A DNA stretch of 64,000 bases from Dehalococcoidia bacterium (GTDB taxonomy: Bacteria; Chloroflexota; Dehalococcoidia; SpSt-223). Positions 19,186-27,314 of this stretch are shown here, one piece after another. The position numbers and the translations under genes are program-made. The stretch's first letter is position 1. Every line of letters starts with the position of its first letter. Under the pieces are notes generated by a model. It was given only the letters and a program-made list of their open reading frames with translations, had not been told where the DNA came from and made no database searches. The stretch covers positions 1-64,000 of the forward strand of contig JANWZD010000016.1 of NCBI GenBank assembly GCA_025054935.1, read 5' to 3'.

Positions 19186-20478
19186 TTAGCCGATAGTCAC
19201 TACATTGGCGGTGCAGACCGTGCCGCCGACGAGGAAGTTGAAATTGAACGTGCCCGGCACGCCGATCTGCGCCTGCCAGCGCCAGACATAGCCTTTGCCG
19301 CCGCCCGAGACGCCGAGGAAGCGCGGGCTGCCGGGCCCTTGGACCGAGACGTTCACCGACGGCCGCGACGAGGTGACGGCGATCGTGAACAGTTGGTTCA
19401 CCCGCGGCCGGCCGGGGTCGAAGCTCATCTCCTCGTCGCCTTGGCAGGCCGCCGGCTTCGGCGGGGCCCACGGCTGCCACCACCAGGGAACCCAGGGGCT
19501 CCAATACGGCTGGTAGTACGGGACGGCAGGGGTGTACGGCACGTACGGATAGGTGTACGGCGCCCAGATCCCGTAGATGTAGTAGGGATAGACCATGGGC
19601 CGGTGATAGACCCCGTAGGGATACCAGTGGCCCCAGTGATAGTTCACGGGGTAGTACGGCTGGGTTCGGACGGAAGGCGGCGCGTAGTAGGGATAGTACG
19701 GCAGGTAGTAGTACGGCTGCGGCAGCGTCACCGCCGCGTAGGGGAAGGCGCCCCCAGCCCCCCAGCGGAGCTGCTCTGCGGTTGTCGGCTGCGCTGCCCC
19801 AACGGGAATGAGCCCCGCCGCTCCGAGCATGTCGCCGGCATTGGGCACAATCACGGCGCCTGCTGGCGCGAAACTGGTGGCAGTGCGCCATTGCTGGAGC
19901 GCAAGGCGCTCGGTCCGCAGCGTGACCACCGGGCCAAAATCCTCAAGGGCAACTGGCTGGCCGAAGATCGCAGCCGCGTTCGGGATGGCGTGATAGGCGG
20001 CGGCGATGCTGCCGTTCGCGGCCAGCAGTTCAGCGTTCGGCTCGCCGCCCGCCGGCACAGCGTAGGTCGAGGTCAGCCAGTCATCAAGCCCAGCGTCGGC
20101 GAGGATGCGCATCACGCTCGCGAGCTGGACCCCCGCCCCCGGCCGCCACTCGAGCACCCCTCGCTGGAACGCTTGGACGACCGCGTCATCGAGGACGAAC
20201 CGATGGGTTACCGGATAGCCCAGTGCGTCAACGCCGCCCAGCTGGCGGAATGCGTTGTAGAACGGGATACCGCCCGAGTCGAGCACGGCGAACCCCGTGC
20301 CGGCCGGCGCGGTGCCCCGCGTCTGCGTGAAGAACCACCCTCCTTGGACCGCCCAATCGTCGCCTGCTGCCGCCTCGCTCGCGCCCGGCAGCGCACTGAC
20401 AAGCAGAGCACCAAGCGCGGCGAGTGACAACGCAGCGCGGAGGGCACGGCGCGGCGCAGCAATCCACCGTCGTCGCAT
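19186..20478 (-). CDS. Secreted protein with LGYP-type repeat and Tyr/Pro/Trp-rich region
   Basis: A 430-residue exported protein. Residues 1-37 are a signal peptide (MRRRWIAAPRRALRAALSLA then an Ala-rich cleavage region). Residues 66-125 hold a module with LGGVDALGYPVTHRF and VQAFQRGVLEWRPG, a type common in Chloroflexota surface proteins. Residues about 254-340 are extraordinarily aromatic, with about two dozen Tyr and ten Trp among prolines (PYYYLPYYPYYAPP). A C-terminal beta-rich domain contains two cysteines (345 and near 422) that may form a disulfide. ATG 20478 follows GGAGGAGGT by a few bases, which decides the start. The function is unknown; a cell-surface or matrix role is a guess from composition. 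Confidence 0.8.
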   Translation of the reverse strand: MRRRWIAAPRRALRAALSLAALGALLVSALPGASEAAAGDDWAVQGGWFFTQTRGTAPAGTGFAVLDSGGIPFYNAFRQLGGVDALGYPVTHRFVLDDAVVQAFQRGVLEWRPGAGVQLASVMRILADAGLDDWLTSTYAVPAGGEPNAELLAANGSIAAAYHAIPNAAAIFGQPVALEDFGPVVTLRTERLALQQWRTATSFAPAGAVIVPNAGDMLGAAGLIPVGAAQPTTAEQLRWGAGGAFPYAAVTLPQPYYYLPYYPYYAPPSVRTQPYYPVNYHWGHWYPYGVYHRPMVYPYYIYGIWAPYTYPYVPYTPAVPYYQPYWSPWVPWWWQPWAPPKPAACQGDEEMSFDPGRPRVNQLFTIAVTSSRPSVNVSVQGPGSPRFLGVSGGGKGYVWRWQAQIGVPGTFNFNFLVGGTVCTANVVTIG

Positions 20479-20791
20479 CACTACCTCCTCCCGCACCGGC
20501 GCAGCGTTCAACTGGGCACAGTTCGCGCTGCCGGTATCGAAGCACCTCTCTCCGCTTTCGCGGCGGGCCGGCGAAGGGGGCGTGCTCTCGAAGCAAGCAG
20601 CGCTTCCTCGCCGTTTGGCCAGCCAACCAAGCACGCCGACATTCTACATTGCGCAGCATGACTGTCAAGACAGCGGCTCCGCCTATCCGGTTTGTGGAGG
20701 CGTCTTAGGCGGACCGCAAGATAGAGGGCACTCTTGGCGGCAGAACGGTTCGCCGCCCGGAGAGCGCGGAGACGAGGGAGGCGAAGGGCGG

Positions 20792-21091
20792 CTAGTTCTC
20801 GATATCGAAGAGCATAATCGAGTCGGGCTGGCCGGCCGAGGCAGGCCGGAGGACGCTCACGAGCGCCTTGTGAAGGTCGTGGGGCTCGTACTGGTTCTTC
20901 CCTTCGCGGTCGTCGAAGGTGAGGATGCAGCCGAAGTCGAAGCCGAGGGGCCGCGGGCCGACATTCTCGCCGGCGTGCACGCTGCGCACCGATTCGATGC
21001 CTTTGAGAGCGTAGCACGCCTGCTTCAGAGCGGCTTTCTCCTCGTCGGTGATCCCTTCCTTGAACTTCACCAAGATGATGCGGCTATACAC
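20792..21091 (-). CDS. Dabb-domain (stress-responsive A/B barrel) protein
   Basis: A 99-residue protein of the dimeric alpha/beta barrel (Dabb) family: MYSRIILVKFKEGIT start, a helix TDEEKAALKQACYALKGI, VRSVHAGENVG, FDFGCILTFDDREGKNQYEPHDLHKALV. These small proteins form dimers with a ligand pocket; some are enzymes, but most are uncharacterised. It is the last gene in the moaD-like/etfD/etfB/etfA direction, 65 bp after etfA with its own GAGGAGGG ribosome binding site. The gap contains a hairpin, so co-transcription is likely but not certain. A role in handling a substrate or product of the ETF-linked oxidation is inference from position alone. Confidence 0.85.
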   Translation of the reverse strand: MYSRIILVKFKEGITDEEKAALKQACYALKGIESVRSVHAGENVGPRPLGFDFGCILTFDDREGKNQYEPHDLHKALVSVLRPASAGQPDSIMLFDIEN

Positions 21092-21111
21092 ACGGCCCTC
21101 CTCGGTGTCGT

Positions 21112-21127
21112 CATCCGGTGCCGGATG
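21112..21127. terminator. Hairpin between etfA and the Dabb gene
   Basis: A 7-bp inverted repeat CATCCGG/CCGGATG with a 2-nt centre. No T-run follows, so it may be an mRNA-stabilising or attenuating hairpin, not a terminator. Confidence 0.3.
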
Positions 21128-21156
21128 GGGTGGCGCCCGCGGGGCGCTGCCTCATC

Positions 21157-22134
21157 CTACATCATCGCCTTCAGTTCTTTCGTCAGCGCGGGAACGATCT
21201 TCTTCCAATCCCCCTCGACGCCGAAGCGCGCTTGCTTGAAGATCGCTGCCTCGGGGTCTTTGTTGATGGCGACGATCGTCTTCGCGCCGCTGCAGCCGGC
21301 CATGTGCTGCACCGCTCCCGAGATCGCGACGGCGATGTAGAGGTTCGGCGAGACGGTCGTGCCGGTCAGGCCGATCTGCATGTGGGTTGGCACCCAGCCG
21401 GCGTCGACAGCGGCGCGGCTTGCCCCCACAGCGCCTCCGAGCACCTGCGCGAGCTCCTCGAGGAGCTGCCAGTTCTCCTTCGCCTCGCCGATTCCGCGCC
21501 CGCCTGAGACGATCACGGCGGCGTCTTGGAGCTTCGGCCCGCTTGCGCGCTCCTTTTGCTGCTCGATGACCTTTACTGGCCCCTCGGGAATGTCGACCGC
21601 GAGGGGAACGACATTGCCCTGACGGCTGGGGTCTGGGGTGAGCGGTTCTTGCGTCTTCGCCCGGATCGTGAACACTTGGGGCGTGCCGTCGGGGAGGACC
21701 TCAGCCATCGCGCTGCCGCCGTAGACCGGGCGGGTCGCGATCACCTGGCCGTCTTGCACCTTCAGGTCGATGACATCGTTCGCGAGCCCAACATGGCGCC
21801 GGAAGGCAAACCGCGGGGCAAGGTCGAGGGTGACGAGCGACTTGCCGAAGAGCACAACTGCCGGATCAGCGTGGGAGACGATCGCGTCAAGCGCCGGCAG
21901 GAACGTGGCGTTGGTGTATTTCTCGAGCGTCGGCGCCTCGACGACATAGACCGTATCTGCGCCGGCGTGGATCAGCTCATGAGCAAGGCCTGCAACGCCC
22001 TGACCAATGAGCGCGGCGCTCACGGGGCCGCCGATCTGGTCGGCGAGCCGGCGTGCCGCGCCAAGCGCTTCCTTTGTCACTGCTAGCAGGCTGCCTTCGC
22101 GGTGATCCGCGTAGACCAACACACCCGAAGCCAT
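21157..22134 (-). CDS. etfA: Electron transfer flavoprotein, alpha subunit
   Basis: A 325-residue FAD-binding subunit of the ETF heterodimer, which takes electrons from acyl-CoA or other dehydrogenases and passes them to a membrane quinone reductase. The N-terminus GVLVYADHREGSLLAVTKEALGAA is typical. The C-terminal FAD domain has VIVSGGRGIGEAKENW, GGAVGASRAAVDAGWVP, IGLTGTTVSPNLYIAVAISGAVQHM and the INKDPEAAIFKQA motif that ends all ETF-alpha proteins. ATG 22134 follows GGGGAGAG. It lies 54 bp after etfB in an operon whose first gene product resembles a membrane ETF-quinone oxidoreductase, so all parts of the pathway are together. Confidence 0.96.
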   Translation of the reverse strand: MASGVLVYADHREGSLLAVTKEALGAARRLADQIGGPVSAALIGQGVAGLAHELIHAGADTVYVVEAPTLEKYTNATFLPALDAIVSHADPAVVLFGKSLVTLDLAPRFAFRRHVGLANDVIDLKVQDGQVIATRPVYGGSAMAEVLPDGTPQVFTIRAKTQEPLTPDPSRQGNVVPLAVDIPEGPVKVIEQQKERASGPKLQDAAVIVSGGRGIGEAKENWQLLEELAQVLGGAVGASRAAVDAGWVPTHMQIGLTGTTVSPNLYIAVAISGAVQHMAGCSGAKTIVAINKDPEAAIFKQARFGVEGDWKKIVPALTKELKAMM

Positions 22135-22188
22135 CGTTTCTCTCCCCTGGTCGCCCGATGGGGCGAGCGTTCCTCTCTTCTTGTAACT

Positions 22189-22974
22189 CTAGATCACGCG
22201 CTCTTCGCGCAGGCGGCGCGCCAAGTTCGCTGCCTTCTCCTCCGGCGTGTCGCCCGGGATCCATTCGAGCTTCGATTCCACTTTGGGAACGTAGAGCCGC
22301 AGCAGCTTGACCTTGCGGCCGTTTGCGCTCAGGCCCAAGTCTGCCGCGGTCTTGACGTCGACCTTTGCGCGCGCCGCCGCCATGATCCCTTTCAAGGTGG
22401 GGTAGCGCGGCTGGTTCGCTTCGTTCGAAATGGCGAGCACCGCCGGCATCGGCACCTCGAGGATCTCGTAGCCGTCTTCGATCAGCCGTTTCACGCGCAG
22501 CGTCGACCCCACCACCTCGATGCCGGCGACCGGGGTGACGGACGGGAGGCCGAGCAGTTCGGCGAGCCCTTGCGGCACTTGAGCTTGGTCCCAGTCGGAC
22601 GCCTGACGGCCGCAGAGAATAAGGTCATACGCGCCGACACTTTTGATCGCGGCGGCGAGGACGCTCGCCGTCTGGAAGGCGTCGGCATCGTCGAAGGCGG
22701 GGTCGTCGATCAGCAGGCCGGCGTCGCAGCCCATCGAGAGCGCTTGTTTGATCGCGTCGCGCGCGCTCTCTTTGCCAAGCGAGATGACGGTAATCCGGCC
22801 GCCGTGCTGCTCCTTCAACTGAACTGCAGCTTCGACGGCGTTGGCATCGTACTGGTTCAGCGTTGGGGGGATACCCGCTGGGGGGACCACTTTCTTCGCC
22901 GCTTCGTCTACTCGGAATTGCGATGCCGGCGTTTCCGGGTCCGGCACCTGCTTGACGCAGACGATGATGTTCAT
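22189..22974 (-). CDS. etfB: Electron transfer flavoprotein, beta subunit
   Basis: A 261-residue partner of EtfA that holds AMP in canonical ETFs. It begins MNIIVCVKQVPDPE, followed by NQYDANAVEAAVQLKE, ILCGRQASDWDQAQVPQGLAELLG and the signature VKRLIEDGYEILEVPMPAVLAIS. The start codon overlaps the stop of etfD by 4 bp (ATGA), so translation is coupled. Subunit order D-B-A and the quinone-reductase-like partner suggest a standard respiratory ETF; a bifurcating ETF (with FAD in place of AMP in this subunit) cannot be excluded from sequence reading alone. Confidence 0.96.
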   Translation of the reverse strand: MNIIVCVKQVPDPETPASQFRVDEAAKKVVPPAGIPPTLNQYDANAVEAAVQLKEQHGGRITVISLGKESARDAIKQALSMGCDAGLLIDDPAFDDADAFQTASVLAAAIKSVGAYDLILCGRQASDWDQAQVPQGLAELLGLPSVTPVAGIEVVGSTLRVKRLIEDGYEILEVPMPAVLAISNEANQPRYPTLKGIMAAARAKVDVKTAADLGLSANGRKVKLLRLYVPKVESKLEWIPGDTPEEKAANLARRLREERVI

Positions 22975-25106
22975 TCCTCACTCCTCGCCGGGCCGGCCGG
23001 CGTCCCAGCGTGTACTGCTTGATCGATCAGTTCTGCAATATCGCGAACACGGAAGCGATCGACCGCGTCCTTCACCTTCACGCCATCTTCGAACATCAAG
23101 GTGCAGTAGGGGCAAGCGGCAGCAAGACCGCTTGTTCCGGTATCGAGCGCTTCCTGCGTGCGAAGATGATTGATCCGGCTTCCGATCTTCACTTCGAAGA
23201 AAGAATGCCCGCCGCCGCCGCCGCAGCAGAACGATTTCCGGCTGTTGCGTGGCATTTCAACGATCTTCAGCCCCGGAATTGCATTCAAGACGGCACGCGG
23301 CGCATCGTACAGCCCATTGTGCCGACCAATGTAGCAAGGATCGTGATATGTCACTGTCTCTTCAATGCGTCCCTGAACGCGCAAGCGGCCGCTCTTGATC
23401 AGTTGGTCGATATATTCTGTATGGTGCATCACGTCGTACTGGCCGCCGAACTGAGGATACTCATTCTTGATGGTATTGTAACAATGGGCGCAAGCTGTCA
23501 CGATTTTCTTGACGTTGTAGCCGTTCAGGGTGGCGATATTCTCCTGCGCGAGAAGCTGGAAGAGATATTCGTTGCCGCAGCGTCGCGCGGGGTCGCCGGT
23601 GCAGGTCTCTTCTCGGCCGAGGATGGCAAATCTCACTCCCGCCGCCTGCATTGTCCGTGCGAACGAGCGCGCGACCTTCTGATTGCGTTCGTCGAACGAT
23701 CCGGCGCACCCGACCCAGTACAGTACCTCGATCTCTTCGCCTTCTGCTGCTGCTTCCGCGAGGATCTTCACGCCGAGTCCGTTTGCCCAATCGGCGCGTT
23801 GCGCCTTCGGTGCTCGCCACGGGTTCCCGGATGCTTCCAAGTTGTTGAACAGCCGCTGCAGTTCGGGTGAGAAGCGGCTTTCCATCATGACGAGGTTGCG
23901 CCGCATATCGACGATCGCCGGAATGTGCTCGATGAACATCGGACATTCTTCCATGCATGCCCGGCAGGTCGTGCATGACCAGAGCACGTCGTCGCTAATC
24001 ACGTCGCCGACGAGCGTCCGGCCGTCCGGCGCAACGGAGGTGAGCGCCCCCTCTGCCGCTGCGCCGTTGGTTCCGGCGGCCCGCTGGGCAAGATAGCCGG
24101 GCCCCGCCGAAAGGAGATGGGCGCGGATGTCCAAGATCAGGGTCTTCGGCGAAAGGGGTTTGCCGGAAGCGGTCGCCGGACAGACGGCATGGCAGCGGCC
24201 GCACTTGATGCAGGCGGCGCTGTCGAGGAGCTGCTTCCAGGTGAAATCGGTCAGTTTGGCGACGCCGAGGGGCTCGCCGCGCTCGATCGCGCCTTCGAAG
24301 TCCTCAATCGGGCGCAGTGCCCGCCCCGCTTGCGGGTTGAAGAAGAAAATATTCAGCGGGCCAAAGAGCACGTGGCTCATCTTCGAGTAGCCGATCCAGG
24401 TCAAGACGCCGAGGGCTGCTAGGAGGTGAAGCATCCACATCGATTTGTGGAAACCGAGGACAAAGTCGACCGGCAGCGGCAGGAGCGCAAACGAAAAGAC
24501 ATAGGAAATCGGCGACCAGATAGCCCACTCGGGATGCTGAAGCGTTTCGGTAACGGCGAGCCGGGCTGCTTCAACGAAGAAGCCAGTCAACCCAACGACA
24601 GTGAACAGGGCGAGCGTGAGACCGTCATCGAATTGATATTCGAGCTTGCTCGCCTTCATAACGTAGCGGCGGTAGGCAGCCATGCCGACGCCGACGAGGA
24701 GGAGCAAGCCGAAGCTGTCGCCGAACAGCGAGTAAACGAGGTAGAACGGCCCGTTGAGAAAATGAATGCCGAAGAACCGCTCACCCCAGTAGTTCAGCGA
24801 CTCCAAGATGGTGATGATCGTGAGAACGACGAACGAGCCGTAGATGAAGGCGTGCATCGTTCCCGCGTAGGCGTCGCGGCTGGTGCGGCGCTGGCCGAGC
24901 CCGAAGATAAGCAGATGGCGCAGGCGGCCGAGGAGGTCATTCGCCCGATACTCTGGTTTGCCGATCAGCCAGAGGCGATACCAGCGGCTGATGCCCCACC
25001 CAAGCAGCCCGACCATGAGCGCCGCCCCAAGATAGAGGACGATGCGCTCATCGCCGATATTCCAGAAGCTATCTCGACAGGGCAGCGGAGAGCAGCGAGG
25101 TTCCAC
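22971..25106 (-). CDS. Membrane Fe-S oxidoreductase, EtfD-like (ETF:menaquinone oxidoreductase)
   Basis: A 711-residue protein combining three modules. The N-terminal 270 residues contain about six membrane helices of the NarI/cytochrome b type with conserved His. The middle has two [4Fe-4S] motifs, CIKCGRCHAVCPA and CTTCRACMEECPMF. The C-terminal third has two heterodisulfide-reductase type CCG modules, ending CAHCYNTIKNEYP and FCCGGGGGHSFF. The order matches proteins called EtfD, thought to pass electrons from ETF to menaquinone. GTG 25106 is preferred because AAGGA lies upstream; the frame is open to a TTG at 25160. Its stop overlaps the etfB start, tying its function to the ETF. Confidence 0.9.
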   Translation of the reverse strand: MEPRCSPLPCRDSFWNIGDERIVLYLGAALMVGLLGWGISRWYRLWLIGKPEYRANDLLGRLRHLLIFGLGQRRTSRDAYAGTMHAFIYGSFVVLTIITILESLNYWGERFFGIHFLNGPFYLVYSLFGDSFGLLLLVGVGMAAYRRYVMKASKLEYQFDDGLTLALFTVVGLTGFFVEAARLAVTETLQHPEWAIWSPISYVFSFALLPLPVDFVLGFHKSMWMLHLLAALGVLTWIGYSKMSHVLFGPLNIFFFNPQAGRALRPIEDFEGAIERGEPLGVAKLTDFTWKQLLDSAACIKCGRCHAVCPATASGKPLSPKTLILDIRAHLLSAGPGYLAQRAAGTNGAAAEGALTSVAPDGRTLVGDVISDDVLWSCTTCRACMEECPMFIEHIPAIVDMRRNLVMMESRFSPELQRLFNNLEASGNPWRAPKAQRADWANGLGVKILAEAAAEGEEIEVLYWVGCAGSFDERNQKVARSFARTMQAAGVRFAILGREETCTGDPARRCGNEYLFQLLAQENIATLNGYNVKKIVTACAHCYNTIKNEYPQFGGQYDVMHHTEYIDQLIKSGRLRVQGRIEETVTYHDPCYIGRHNGLYDAPRAVLNAIPGLKIVEMPRNSRKSFCCGGGGGHSFFEVKIGSRINHLRTQEALDTGTSGLAAACPYCTLMFEDGVKVKDAVDRFRVRDIAELIDQAVHAGTPAGPARSEE

Positions 25107-25212
25107 GGCGGCCGTCCTTTCGATTGAGCTTCCCGGCGGCTCAGGTGCCGCCGACCGCAAGGTGAGGGCGCGTTATCGACGCCGTCATGGCGGGGAACGA
25201 GGCGCCGCTGTG

Positions 25213-25461
25213 TCAAGAGCACGTGAGCGCGCCGCCGACCATCGGGTGCAGCAGCTCGACCTTGTCGCCATCGCGAAGCGGGGTTTCGGGCGGGGAGTGT
25301 TCGCCATTGATCGCGATCATGATGAGGTCGTGATCGCTTGCGGGAAACTCGCGGTCGAGGATATCGCGCGCGCGCATGCCCGGCTCAAACGGGATCTGCT
25401 GTTCTTTCTTGCCCGACCGCGACAACTGGGGCAAGTCAAGGTACATCACGACAGTGATCAC
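25213..25461 (-). CDS. MoaD/ThiS-like ubiquitin-fold protein
   Basis: An 82-residue beta-grasp protein: MITVVMYLDLPQL strand, the QQIPFEPGMRARDILDREF helix region, LIMIAINGEHSPPETPLRDGDKVELLHPMVGG. The LxDGDxVxLLxPxxGG ending is the sulfur-carrier signature, but here the Gly-Gly (76-77) is followed by five more residues, ALTCS. Classical MoaD and ThiS end in Gly-Gly, which is adenylated, so this protein would need trimming or works differently. It is the first gene behind the strong promoter at 25518-25547 and lies 107 bp before etfD. Its link to electron transfer is unexplained. Confidence 0.8.
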   Translation of the reverse strand: MITVVMYLDLPQLSRSGKKEQQIPFEPGMRARDILDREFPASDHDLIMIAINGEHSPPETPLRDGDKVELLHPMVGGALTCS

Positions 25462-25517
25462 GCGGCTCGCCCCTCGGCGACTGCTCCCTCGTATACGAAA
25501 ACCTGCACTCCCCGGGG

Positions 25518-25547
25518 ATTGTACGGAGCGTCAATCCGCCTCGTCAA
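25518..25547 (-). promoter_or_regulatory. Near-consensus promoter of the moaD-like/etf operon
   Basis: On the minus strand TTGACG (25542-25547) and TACAAT (25518-25523) are separated by 18 bp, matching sigma-70 consensus at 5 of 6 positions in both boxes. Transcription would start near 25511, leaving a leader of about 50 nt before the MoaD-like ATG at 25461. Confidence 0.7.
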
Positions 25548-25806
25548 ATGCGTTGGCCGCCGGGGAGGGCGCGCTCTGGGCGCGAAAGGAGCAAGCGGCG
25601 CAGAACGCGCTCGCCTCCTCGGATGCGATGGGCACGGGAGGAGGCGGTGCTTTAGGCGAGAATGCGCGAGACGGCGGTCGTTCTGTCGAGATAAGAAGCG
25701 CGCGTCGCGGCGAGTGCCGCATTCTCCCTCGGAGCTTCTGGAAGGATCGTCGGAAAAGGCTGGTCGCTGGGCGGCTGGGGGTGCTGCGCCGGCCTGCGGC
25801 TCGCTC

Positions 25807-25960
25807 GCAACGACAGGGAGCTGGACGTTCAGAGGCTCTCTAGGAAGTGAACCGTGCTGTCATCCCGACGGGCCTTGCAACGACGGTGACCCGGCGTGTG
25901 CGGAGGTTTGTGCCAGGGAGATGGCGTGCGCTCGCCCGCTGGACTCGGCAACGACAGCGA
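25807..25960. repeat. Three GCAACGAC cores at 70-71 bp spacing
   Basis: GCAACGACAGGGA (25807), GCAACGACGGTGA (25877) and GCAACGACAGCGA (25948) recur with 70 and 71 bp between starts; the sequence between them is unrelated. Core and period match the larger array at 9129-9880. Confidence 0.5.
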
Positions 25961-26235
25961 TCATGCACTTTTTCTGCGACTGTTGGCGGAGAGCGCACCG
26001 AACGGCAGGGGACTGTCCCAGTAGCCGGCGCGAGAGAGAAAGCGCAGGTCGGCTGTCGTGATGGGTAAGGGTGCGCGCTGGTTCGTGCGGGGGTACGGCG
26101 GAAGGGAGGCCGTCACCGGAACGAGGGGGAGGAGATGTTCTGCCCCTCGAGCAGGGCGGCAGAGCAGCTGTCACGGCAGGCGAGGATGCGGGCGGGTCTT
26201 TGATGCCTCAGAAAGTGCAAGGCAGGAGGGTGGCC

Positions 26236-26338
26236 GTCATTGCGAGCCCAAGGCGAAGGGCGCAGCACTCCTGCCGGCATTCGTCCCTCGTCCCGGTCGC
26301 CGCTCTTTTCCCCAGAAGCAAGGCGCATGGCAATCCCG
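26236..26338. repeat. Split REP-like half-sites
   Basis: GTCATTGCGAG (26236-26246) and GGCAATCCCG (26329-26338) are the two ends of the REP-like family but stand 82 bp apart with no central hairpin between them. This may be an expanded or interrupted copy. Confidence 0.4.
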
Positions 26339-26501
26339 TCCTCTCGGCCGCTCCTGTCGTCCGCAGGGCCTGACGGCATCGAGCGGCAATTCTGTCCGCG
26401 CCTCCTCTCTCCCAGCTGCGGCTCTCACGACGACTTCGCCCGAGCGAGGCCCGGCGCCTGAATGCATCGCGCCGACACGACGGGGCGCGCCGGTGCGGGC
26501 G

Positions 26502-27254
26502 CTACAGGTTCGACGCCCCAAGCGAGCGCCCGCCGCAGACGATCAAGGTCTGGCCAGTGATGTAGGACGCTTCATCCGAGGCGAGGAAGAGCACGGCGTT
26601 GGCGATGTCGATCGGTTCGCCGATCCGGCCGAGCGGGGTGTTGGCGAGCATACGCTGGATATTCTCTTCGCTTGTCTGCCGCAGCAGGTCGGTCATCACC
26701 GCCCCGGGCGCGACAGCGTTGACGTTGATGTTGAACTTGCCGAGCTCGAGGGCGAGCGCCCGCGTCATGCCCACCAGCCCGGCCTTCGACGCCGAGTAGT
26801 TCGATTGCCCCGGATTGCCGAGCATCGCCCGCGACGAGATGTTGACGATCTTGCCGTAGCGCCGCTCGCGCATGCCGGGCACGACACACTTGATAAAGTT
26901 CCACGCGCCGAACAGATTGATCCGCAGCACCCGCTCGAAGTCCTGCGGCTCCATTCGAAAGATCGACTTGTCGATGAAGATGCCGGCATTGTTGACCAGG
27001 ATGTCGACGCGTCCCAGCTCGCCGAGTGCCTGGTCGACCACAGCGCGCACGTCCTCGAAGTTCGCGACATCGCCGATGGCGACAAGCGCGCGCCGACCTT
27101 TCGCCCGCACGGCGGCTGCCGTTTTCTCCGCGCTGGCTCGGTCGATATCATTCACAACGACGTCTGCGCCTTCCTCTGCTAGCCGCAGCGCAATCGCCTC
27201 CCCGATCCCCTTGCCGGCGCCTGTGACTAGGGCGACCTTGTCACCGACTCGCAC
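26502..27254 (-). CDS. SDR-family oxidoreductase, FabG-like
   Basis: A 250-residue classical short-chain dehydrogenase/reductase. It has the TGAGKGIG cofactor loop near the N-terminus, DVAN, NNAGIF, the catalytic Ser in VNISSRA and the YSASKAG motif (Tyr, Lys), then VAPGAVMTDLL and a C-terminal SYITGQTLIVCGG typical of FabG/3-hydroxyacyl-CoA dehydrogenase-like members. A D or N after the second strand (NDID) favours NAD over NADP, which is a weak inference. GTG 27254, 7 nt after GAGGAGG, is the chosen start. It sits 60 bp downstream of the ThyX-like gene. The substrate is undetermined. Confidence 0.92.
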   Translation of the reverse strand: MRVGDKVALVTGAGKGIGEAIALRLAEEGADVVVNDIDRASAEKTAAAVRAKGRRALVAIGDVANFEDVRAVVDQALGELGRVDILVNNAGIFIDKSIFRMEPQDFERVLRINLFGAWNFIKCVVPGMRERRYGKIVNISSRAMLGNPGQSNYSASKAGLVGMTRALALELGKFNINVNAVAPGAVMTDLLRQTSEENIQRMLANTPLGRIGEPIDIANAVLFLASDEASYITGQTLIVCGGRSLGASNL

Positions 27255-27314
27255 AGTGGTCCTCCTCGTCCGAAGTTCGGCGGCAGTGTAGCCCAAGCGG
27301 CTGGCGGTGCGGCG

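Larger units (their letters stand above)
25462..26501. other. Gene-free stretch with promoter and repeat remnants
   Basis: About 1 kb between the MoaD-like gene and the SDR gene. It contains the etf operon promoter at its left end, a three-unit GCAACGAC array at 25807-25960, and two half-sites of the REP-like family (26236-26246 and 26329-26338). No open frame has a plausible product. Confidence 0.5.
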
